Assembly (NCBI GenBank): GCA_035560935.1
Contig: DATMYQ010000168.1
Coordinates: 1 to 12,166, forward strand
From: DATMYQ01 sp035560935
GTDB taxonomy: Bacteria > Bacillota > Negativicutes > Sporomusales > Sporomusaceae
Length of the DNA: 12,166 nt
Direction of reading: 5' to 3'
A program made the position numbers and the translations under genes. Of the stretch, positions 7,326-12,166 are shown piece by piece. Every line of letters starts with the position of its first letter. The stretch's first letter is position 1. The notes under the pieces are model-generated. The model worked only from the letters and a program-made list of their open reading frames with translations, did no database searches and was not told the origin of the DNA.

Positions 7326-7584
7326 GGCGGGGATGACCGTTGACAACAACAATAGCATTGGAGACGGCCGTCAGAACATCCACGTTAAACTGCGCTTCCA
7401 GCCCTCTAATCTTGGCATACGTTTCGCCCTGATCGGTAACCACATAACGGGGAGGCAACGCATTCAAAGCCAACGCCACTACGTCAAAGCGGCATTTAGG
7501 ACAAGAACAGGCTTTTTTGGTGCCGGCGATAATTTCATCCACACGCTCCCAAACCAAGTCTTCCATATAGTTCTTTAATTGCAT
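7312..7584 (-). CDS. comFB: ComFB family protein (late competence / cyclic dinucleotide receptor family)
   Basis: Small 90-residue cytoplasmic protein of the ComFB family. Matching features are the N-terminal helix NYMEDLVWERVDEII, the cysteine cluster CSCPKC at 26-31, then RFDVVALALNALPPRYVV at 32-49, and a second helix ending in TAVSNAIVVVN. The B. subtilis member lies in the comF competence operon and has no firm role there. Cyanobacterial members have been reported to bind c-di-GMP or c-di-AMP and to affect pili and competence. ATG 7584 has AAAGGGG eight bases upstream, one of the better sites in the operon. It overlaps pilM, which appears to depend on it for translation. Family assignment is strong; a signalling role here is inference. 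Confidence 0.92.
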   Translation of the reverse strand: MQLKNYMEDLVWERVDEIIAGTKKACSCPKCRFDVVALALNALPPRYVVTDQGETYAKIRGLEAQFNVDVLTAVSNAIVVVNGHPRHDEK

Positions 7585-7730
7585 AAACGTATCCCCTTTC
7601 CAATATCAGAGCAACCCTTTTGTTCTTTCTACAGCCACTGATTCGGCTCCTGCTTTTAACTAAAAGTTTTTTATTCCCGGTCATTTTTTCGTTTTCACGA
7701 GCGGGGAAACATTGTTCAACGAGTGCTTCT
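7585..7730 (-). other. Structured leader before comFB, possible RNA element
   Basis: This is the only sizeable gap in the pilus cluster. On the minus strand TTCCC (7708-7704) can pair with GGGAA (7678-7674), enclosing TCGT-GAAA-ACGA (7700-7689), a helix capped by a GNRA tetraloop. CTTTTAGTTAAAAG (7666-7653) is a second hairpin, and AGCC with GGCT may form a third. There is no T-run on the minus strand, so it is not a terminator. It does not match any riboswitch consensus I can recall. A frame of 68 codons crosses it but looks spurious. Confidence 0.35.
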
Positions 7731-8405
7731 TCAGAAACCACTCCAACTAACCAGTTCCCGCCCGTAAAACAAAGTCACCATCGCCCCCAGAGCCAAAAAC
7801 GGTGCAAAAGGAATAGTATCTTTTCTCCCATGGCGTTTCGCCAGTAATAGCCCTGCTCCTACCAGCCCCCCTGCGGCAAAAGCAATAAAAGTTGCCGGTA
7901 GGACCAGCGGCAACCCCAGCCAAAAACCAATCACTGTCTGCAGTTTTACGTCTCCCCATCCCATACCGCCACTAAGAAGAGCAATAATCAACAATATTCC
8001 TCCACCCACGAGACCCCCGCACAACATATCCGTAAAATTCAATATTCCCAGGCTCCAGCGAAACAACAGCACCAATATCGTCATAAAAATTAACGTCTGA
8101 TCAAAAATCATCCGGCAGCGCCAATCCACAAACGAAATTACCAGGAGGCACGACATCAGAAGAAGGGCCGGCAACAGCGTCACAGTCAGACCAAACTCCC
8201 GGTAACAGGCCAAATAAAGAGTGACTGTTAATACCAATACCAGTGTTTTTTGCCATAGAAAGCAATGACACTCACCGGGTAACAACGTGCTGTGAGGAAT
8301 ACGGGTCAGGGTCACAGGCAGTATTGGGCAGATCAGTTTCGATACAAAATAATCACTGCATTTCCCTGCCAGCATAGCAATCATGACCATAAAAAACATA
8401 TCCAT
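7731..8405 (-). CDS. pilD: Prepilin peptidase (A24 family) with degenerate N-terminal zinc domain
   Basis: Polytopic membrane aspartyl protease that removes the leader of type IV prepilins. With ATG 8405 it has 224 residues, short for the bifunctional family (about 250-290). The catalytic aspartates are D94 in SFVDWRCRMIFDQ and D152 in GGMGWGDVKL, the latter matching GxGD exactly. The region that normally holds two CxxC pairs for the methyltransferase is reduced: CPIL at 26-29 lacks its second cysteine, and CHC at 46-48 is a CxC after a relic IPHSTLLPG. Leader cleavage is well supported; N-methylation is doubtful. GGAG six bases upstream favours ATG 8405 over ATG 8417. It lies between the minor pilins and comFB, as expected for a pilus-specific peptidase. 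Confidence 0.93.
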   Translation of the reverse strand: MDMFFMVMIAMLAGKCSDYFVSKLICPILPVTLTRIPHSTLLPGECHCFLWQKTLVLVLTVTLYLACYREFGLTVTLLPALLLMSCLLVISFVDWRCRMIFDQTLIFMTILVLLFRWSLGILNFTDMLCGGLVGGGILLIIALLSGGMGWGDVKLQTVIGFWLGLPLVLPATFIAFAAGGLVGAGLLLAKRHGRKDTIPFAPFLALGAMVTLFYGRELVSWSGF

Positions 8406-8493
8406 TTTTCTCTCCATGTCATTTTCATTGTCCTCACAGGCAGGAGGCGAATTCCAGCTCTTTCAAACGCCCGGCCACCCTCAAAAAAGTTCT

Positions 8494-8955
8494 TTATGGC
8501 GGTACATTCGTCCAGTACACCGGGGTGAATATCAATGTTGGAACCCCTTCGGCAGTGTTTGTCAGCCGTACGGTCACCACCACATGCCTTGATGCCGGTT
8601 TTTGCGTTCCAACCATGCCACGCGAAACAATCACCCGTTCCCCTCCGGTGCCGGTGACACGCACGCTGTATTTCCCGGCAGTGGATGTTCCGTCGTTTAA
8701 CGTTCCGCTTAACTCAATCCCGGTGCCACCAGTCGTCGCAGCGGCAAACACCGCATCTGTCCTGAGCCGGACTATGGCACGGAGCGCTCCGGCTTCCGCG
8801 AGATATTGGGCGGCGACTCCCTTGTGAAATTCATTGGCAGTGGAAAACTCCGTACTGCTCACCGATGCCAAAGTAATGCCGATGATTCCCAATACCAAAA
8901 TTGCCACTAACACGCCGGCAACCGCTGATCCCCGCTGCCGCCAATACCCTGACAA
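8494..8955 (-). CDS. PilX/GspK-like minor pilin component lacking Glu+5
   Basis: Membrane-anchored minor pilin of the PilX N-terminal type, 153 residues. It begins SGYWRQRG followed by SAVAGVLVAILVLGIIGITL, a pilin-like hydrophobic helix, then NEFHKGVAAQYLAEAGALRA, which closely fits the PilX consensus with its AEAG motif. Cleavage after G9 would leave S at +1 and G at +5, so the usual Glu+5 is absent. That is normal for PilX and GspK proteins, thought to cap the fibre. The start is TTG 8955 with AAGGAG nine bases upstream; no ATG is available in this frame. It follows the PilW-like gene by 39 bases and is 76-88 bases from the peptidase gene. Confidence 0.85.
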   Translation of the reverse strand: MSGYWRQRGSAVAGVLVAILVLGIIGITLASVSSTEFSTANEFHKGVAAQYLAEAGALRAIVRLRTDAVFAAATTGGTGIELSGTLNDGTSTAGKYSVRVTGTGGERVIVSRGMVGTQKPASRHVVVTVRLTNTAEGVPTLIFTPVYWTNVPP

Positions 8956-8994
8956 ACGATTTCACTCCTTTGTCGCACATCAATTGGCGAATGT

Positions 8995-9519
8995 TTATTT
9001 TAAATAATCCGTTATCCCCGTAACCGCGGCATGAATCGTTACTCTTTGTCCACTCATGCTATCAACGGCAATTAATGTAATCTCCGCCGTTTCACTGCCA
9101 CTGACTACAAACAGCCCGTTCTCCCCCGCATACAATTCTACCGTACTGGCACCGGCCACATTGGCGCCACTCATCGGCTGGGGACTGGCGTCGGGACCCA
9201 TACGATACATTTTTCGATCCACCGGACTGAGATAATAACAATACGTGTTGCCCACCGTACCACCTAATCCTTTATTGCGAAAAGTCAATCGCGTCGGACT
9301 TTCCAGTACATACTGGTCCGCATAGCGCAATTCCCGCACCATGCTGTCCACCACGTACCGGGCCGTATGCAGCACTTCCAGCTTACTGCTGCTTTCCCGC
9401 CAGGATTTTACCATAGTCGACATGATCGCAAACAACGTCGTTGCCACCAGTGCCATCAGTAGGATTCCTACCAGCAATTCCAGCAACGCAGCACCTTTTT
9501 GCTTGTTTTTCTTTTCCAC
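8995..9519 (-). CDS. PilW-like minor prepilin
   Basis: Prepilin-like protein of the PilW/PulJ type, 174 residues from GTG 9519. The leader VEKKNKQKG is short and basic. Cleavage after G9 exposes AALLELLVGILLMALVATTL, with Glu at +5 as required for assembly but Ala rather than Phe at +1. SSSKLEVLHTARYVVDSMV and RELRYAD match the usual region after the helix in PilW proteins. The C-terminal part is beta-rich with no recognised domain. The frame continues to 9651, inside the PilV-like gene, but that part has no pilin leader character. GTG 9519 has GGGG eight bases upstream and begins 13 bases after the previous stop. Its probable role is in the tip or priming complex. Confidence 0.85.
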   Translation of the reverse strand: MEKKNKQKGAALLELLVGILLMALVATTLFAIMSTMVKSWRESSSKLEVLHTARYVVDSMVRELRYADQYVLESPTRLTFRNKGLGGTVGNTYCYYLSPVDRKMYRMGPDASPQPMSGANVAGASTVELYAGENGLFVVSGSETAEITLIAVDSMSGQRVTIHAAVTGITDYLK

Positions 9520-9532
9520 GCCCAACACCCCG

Positions 9533-9952
9533 CTACGGAATCCTGGAATACAGCGCCTCCAGTTGCAACCATTGTGCCTTGCTGCCTTCCATCCACTGGA
9601 CACGGGCGGTGGCCCGGACCAATTGAGGGTCGTCCGTATCCACGTCAGCATCTACCGTTACCTCGTAGAGATCCGTCTGCGTCGGTGGCAACAATTCTGT
9701 CGGCAGGGACAAGTTGTGCCAAAACCTTGCCGGTTGTTTTTTCAAAACCTCCAACCGTTCCTGCGCTAAAAAAGTGGCTACCGTCAGCCGTTCCGATCTT
9801 CCGGCCATCCGATTTCCCTGCAGATACAACGCGCTAATCGACATAACCACGGTCACCACAAGCAAAACTGCCACCATCAAATCAATCAGAATAAATCCCC
9901 GGGAACCTTCCGGCTTCTTCCGTTCATTCCACACGCACTCTGCCCACCGCAT
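9533..9952 (-). CDS. PilV-like minor prepilin with Asp at +5
   Basis: Prepilin-like protein of the PilV/GspI type, 139 residues from ATG 9952. A 19-residue leader ends ERKKPEGSRG. Cleavage gives FILIDLMVAVLLVVTVVMSI, so the residue at +5 is Asp (codon GAT at 9883-9881) instead of the near-invariant Glu. TVATFLAQERLEVLKKQPA then matches the PilV/GspI pattern (AxxLAQEKLE). The C-terminal half is beta-rich. ATG 9952 has AGGTGA six bases upstream; the site and the start both lie inside the FimT-like gene, a 29-base overlap. Probably part of the minor pilin complex that starts or caps the fibre. Confidence 0.87.
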   Translation of the reverse strand: MRWAECVWNERKKPEGSRGFILIDLMVAVLLVVTVVMSISALYLQGNRMAGRSERLTVATFLAQERLEVLKKQPARFWHNLSLPTELLPPTQTDLYEVTVDADVDTDDPQLVRATARVQWMEGSKAQWLQLEALYSRIP

Positions 9953-10391
9953 CAATAATCACCTGCCGGCTCGCACCCGTAATGCGTTTACTGTTCAGTC
10001 TGATCGTGGCTCCCAAAGAGTTTGGTACCGCCAATGTCCCATTAATCCCGAAAACCATCCGGGGAAAATAACCGGTGACCGTGGATGGAAAGATCACCGT
10101 TTTCCTGCTTTGCGTCCCCTGAGTAATCATATAGCCCCGTTCCGTGAACTCTAACTGCGGCATCACACTGCCACTGCCATTGATTGAAATCTGCTGCAGC
10201 CAGCGGACGTCAGCCGCCAGTTGCCGGGCCGCCATATCGATTTCCTGCCGGGCCAGCACGTTACCAAGGACCGGCATCGCCACTACCGCCAGCATACTGG
10301 CGACAGACAAAACCAACAATACTTCGACTACCATAAATCCTCCGGACCCACCCGCTCGTTTGCATTCCGCCATCGCCGCTTCGCTTTTCAC
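9924..10391 (-). CDS. FimT/GspH-like minor prepilin
   Basis: Prepilin-like protein of the FimT/GspH type, 155 residues from GTG 10391. The leader ends ECKRAGGSGG, and cleavage gives FMVVEVLLVLSVASMLAVVA with Phe at +1 and Glu at +5. ARQLAADVRWLQQISINGSG is the region that follows the helix in GspH/FimT proteins (family pattern LxxxLxxARxxA). The rest is beta-rich, ending RQVIIDAVGRVRVE, which fits the common GspH ending. The frame reaches 10454 inside the upstream pilin gene, but GGAGG a few bases before GTG 10391 sets the start, 10 bases after the pilin stop. FimT proteins in some bacteria bind DNA during uptake; nothing here proves that role. Confidence 0.87.
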   Translation of the reverse strand: MKSEAAMAECKRAGGSGGFMVVEVLLVLSVASMLAVVAMPVLGNVLARQEIDMAARQLAADVRWLQQISINGSGSVMPQLEFTERGYMITQGTQSRKTVIFPSTVTGYFPRMVFGINGTLAVPNSLGATIRLNSKRITGASRQVIIDAVGRVRVE

Positions 10392-10401
10392 GGCACCCTC
10401 C

Positions 10402-10854
10402 TCAATACGTTTGACTGCCGGTGGCAGCCACCAGATTTTCTCCCAGGTTGCCATTGCCGCTCGTTCCGATTACCGCCCGGTTGTCCACGATACGATAAGA
10501 AGGTCCGGTCGGTACCGTAAGCGTTCCTCCCTGGGGAAATCGGGCAACTCCGGCAGGCGGAACCGGCATCGCCAGTAAAAAGCGGGGAATCAGACCGGTC
10601 GTAGCGTCACTGTTCAGGGTTGGGCCAGCAATATTACTGATCTGAGCGGCAACCACGGCACTGTCAATGTTGCGCAAATCCGCTATGATTTTAGCCCCGC
10701 GGGCCGTTTCCATCGCGTGATTAAACCGTGGAACCGCAATGGCAGCCATCAGCGAAATGATGCCAACGACGACAACCACCTCAATAAGGGTAAACCCGTT
10801 GCCGTAGCGTTGATCCGCTCGGTTAAGCCAAACTGTTTTCTCCACCGGTCCCAT
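10402..10854 (-). CDS. pilA: Type IV prepilin, probable major pilin
   Basis: Structural prepilin of 150 residues. A rather long 20-residue leader ends DQRYGNG. Cleavage after G20 gives FTLIEVVVVVGIISLMAAIA with Phe at +1 and Glu at +5, the complete class III signal, and PRFNH follows. The mature protein has about 130 residues, no cysteines, and a C-terminal part rich in G, P, T and V, similar to GspG/ComGC-type pilins. ATG 10854 has AGGAGG seven bases upstream, the strongest ribosome site in the cluster. Together with the perfect signal and the place right after pilC, this suggests it is the abundant subunit. It could instead be a pseudopilin if a major pilin gene lies elsewhere. Confidence 0.9.
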   Translation of the reverse strand: MGPVEKTVWLNRADQRYGNGFTLIEVVVVVGIISLMAAIAVPRFNHAMETARGAKIIADLRNIDSAVVAAQISNIAGPTLNSDATTGLIPRFLLAMPVPPAGVARFPQGGTLTVPTGPSYRIVDNRAVIGTSGNGNLGENLVAATGSQTY

Positions 10855-10909
10855 GCTATTTCCTCCTCTCGGTAAAACATTCCCGGTTTTTGTGAAACGA
10901 GAACGTATT

Positions 10910-12127
10910 CTACATGGAAAAAAGGGTTGTCATATCCAACAATGGCAGCATCACAGCCAGCACAATCGTCCCGACAACCAGCCCCAAAACACAAATCAGC
11001 GCCGGTTCCGTCAGGGAATTAATCCGACGTGCGAATTCATCCACTTCTTCTTCATAGTATTGGGCAATCTGGTTCAACACTTTGACCAGGGAACCGGTTT
11101 CCTCTCCCACTGCAATCAGCTTTACAACCATTCCCGGGAAAAGACCGCTTTTTTTTAATGGTTCCGCCAGTCCAGCCCCCCGGCGAATCGCCTTGCCGGA
11201 ATTTTCCAAGGCTTTGATAAAAGCCGGAACCGCAATCAAATGTTCTACCATTTCCAGTGCCGCCAAAATGGGAACGCCACTTTGCAACAACAAACCCAAC
11301 GACCAGCTAAATCGGGCTAACAACAATTTACGCCAAAACGGCCCGACCACCGGCAACCGCAACAGTCCATCCGCCACCCTTTCCTGAACAGCAGGCTTCT
11401 GCAAAAAGAAAAATACGGTGCCGGCGGCGGCCATCGCCAGGGTCACCAGGCCGGCACCATGCTCCTGAACAAATCGTCCGGCCGAGATAAGAATTCGGGT
11501 TAACAGCGGTAAGGTAGCTCCTGTTCCCTGAAAAATCTGTTCAAAGGCGGGCAGCACCACTGCCATAATAAAGAGTACACAAAAAATGGCCATTAGCGCC
11601 GTGATCGCCGGATAAATCAACGCGGATTTTATCCGCTCGCGAAACCGGTGCTCCTTTTCATATTGGATCGCCAGACGTTGCAGCACCGCCTGTAGCGCAC
11701 CGCTATTTTCGCCAACGGCCACCATACTGACCATCAACAGGGGAAAGTAATGCGGCAATGCTTTCATCGCCTGCGATAAAGCGTCTCCCGAACGGACCTG
11801 CCGCAAGACCTGCTCCAGCGCAGGATTCATTCGTCCAGGATTCTCCTGTTGGGATAAAACCTGCAAACAACCGGTCAATGGGACTCCTGCCTCCAGCATA
11901 ATCACCATCTGGCGGCAAAACAGCGCCTGTTCTTTGGCGTTGACTCCGGCCCCCCGCAAAAAAATGCGCCGCCATCCGTTCCGGCTTCGTTGTTCACGCA
12001 AATAGGTGACATAATATCCCTGTGCACATAGAAAAGCAGCCGCGGCTTTCTCCTCATTGGCCGTCACGACGCCCTGGATCTGTCGTCCGCTATGATCCCG
12101 TACCCGGTACACAAATTGTTTGGACAT
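10910..12127 (-). CDS. pilC: PilC/GspF-type pilus platform protein
   Basis: Polytopic inner-membrane protein on which the pilus is assembled and which contacts the PilB and PilT motors. From ATG 12127 it has 405 residues, the normal size. KQFVYRVRDHSGRQIQGVV is the usual PilC/GspF beginning. Two GspF domains follow (about 65-190 and 265-395), marked by FCRQMVIMLEAGVPL, MVAVGENSGAL, FSWSLGLLLQSGVPILAAL and LIAVGEETGSL. Membrane helices are seen near 170-195, 220-240 and 370-400. GAGGAAG directly upstream favours ATG 12127 over a TTG at 12142. Only 39 bases of upstream sequence are visible, too few to name the preceding gene, which is often pilT or pilB in such clusters. Confidence 0.96.
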   Translation of the reverse strand: MSKQFVYRVRDHSGRQIQGVVTANEEKAAAAFLCAQGYYVTYLREQRSRNGWRRIFLRGAGVNAKEQALFCRQMVIMLEAGVPLTGCLQVLSQQENPGRMNPALEQVLRQVRSGDALSQAMKALPHYFPLLMVSMVAVGENSGALQAVLQRLAIQYEKEHRFRERIKSALIYPAITALMAIFCVLFIMAVVLPAFEQIFQGTGATLPLLTRILISAGRFVQEHGAGLVTLAMAAAGTVFFFLQKPAVQERVADGLLRLPVVGPFWRKLLLARFSWSLGLLLQSGVPILAALEMVEHLIAVPAFIKALENSGKAIRRGAGLAEPLKKSGLFPGMVVKLIAVGEETGSLVKVLNQIAQYYEEEVDEFARRINSLTEPALICVLGLVVGTIVLAVMLPLLDMTTLFSM

Positions 12128-12166
12128 TTTCTTCCTCACCAATTATTGGGTTTACCACTATATTTA

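Noticed and set aside
7653..7666. Plus-strand terminator formed by CTTTTAACTAAAAG followed by a T-run
   Set aside because: The stem is almost all A-T and no plus-strand gene is present to be terminated; kept only as part of the comFB leader.
7585..7730. c-di-GMP (GEMM) riboswitch before comFB
   Set aside because: A GAAA tetraloop is present, but the conserved core segments around the ligand pocket are missing.
7535..7741. Open frame of 68 codons on the minus strand between the peptidase and comFB
   Set aside because: It starts with GTG inside the peptidase gene, has no ribosome site, overlaps comFB by 50 bases in another frame, and its composition (many K and R with no domain) looks like chance.
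9520..9651. N-terminal extension of the PilW-like frame
   Set aside because: The extra 44 codons overlap the PilV-like gene and lack leader character, whereas GTG 9519 gives a short basic leader directly before the cleavage glycine.
12128..12166. Possible 3' end of an upstream pilus gene
   Set aside because: Only 39 bases are visible and the frames give no recognisable C-terminus, so no gene can be called.

Overview
The window is a tightly packed run of 16 protein genes, all on the minus strand, so transcription runs from high to low coordinates. I see no RNA genes, insertion sequences or CRISPR arrays. The most likely source is a diderm member of the Firmicutes (Negativicutes, Sporomusa-like). 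This is inferred from three things: a type IV pilus cassette fused to aroC-aroK-aroB, a ComFB protein, and an RND efflux pair whose adaptor carries a TolC-docking motif, which implies an outer membrane. No marker gene in the window confirms the taxonomy.

Reading in the direction of transcription, 12127 to 8405 encodes the platform protein PilC, a major-type prepilin, four minor prepilin-like proteins (FimT/GspH-like, PilV-like, PilW-like, PilX-like) and a prepilin peptidase with a degenerate N-terminal zinc region. A 146-base leader with several potential hairpins (7730 to 7585) follows. After it come comFB and the inner-membrane assembly genes pilM, pilN and pilO (7584 to 5223), and then the last three enzymes of this cluster: chorismate synthase, shikimate kinase and 3-dehydroquinate synthase (5208 to 2419). 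Genes overlap by up to about 29 bases or lie a few bases apart, and many ribosome binding sites sit inside the preceding gene, so this looks like one long operon. A strong factor-independent terminator (2407 to 2338) ends it.

Beyond the terminator, a 318-base AT-rich stretch holds a candidate extended -10 promoter and a tandem repeat resembling Spo0A boxes. It leads into a two-gene efflux operon: a membrane-anchored periplasmic adaptor (2100 to 973) and an RND permease. The two overlap by ATGA, and the permease is cut by the window edge after 325 codons.

Functionally, prepilins would be inserted in the membrane, processed by the peptidase, and assembled on PilC and the PilM-PilN-PilO complex. 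The ATPases (PilB, PilT) and, if present, the secretin (PilQ) and PilP must be encoded elsewhere. ComFB relatives have been reported as cyclic dinucleotide receptors, so its place directly before pilM suggests a second-messenger input to pilus assembly. Points worth a second look are the degenerate peptidase domain, the Asp at +5 in the PilV-like prepilin, the structured comFB leader, and the lack of PilP/PilQ beside genes that otherwise imply an outer membrane.
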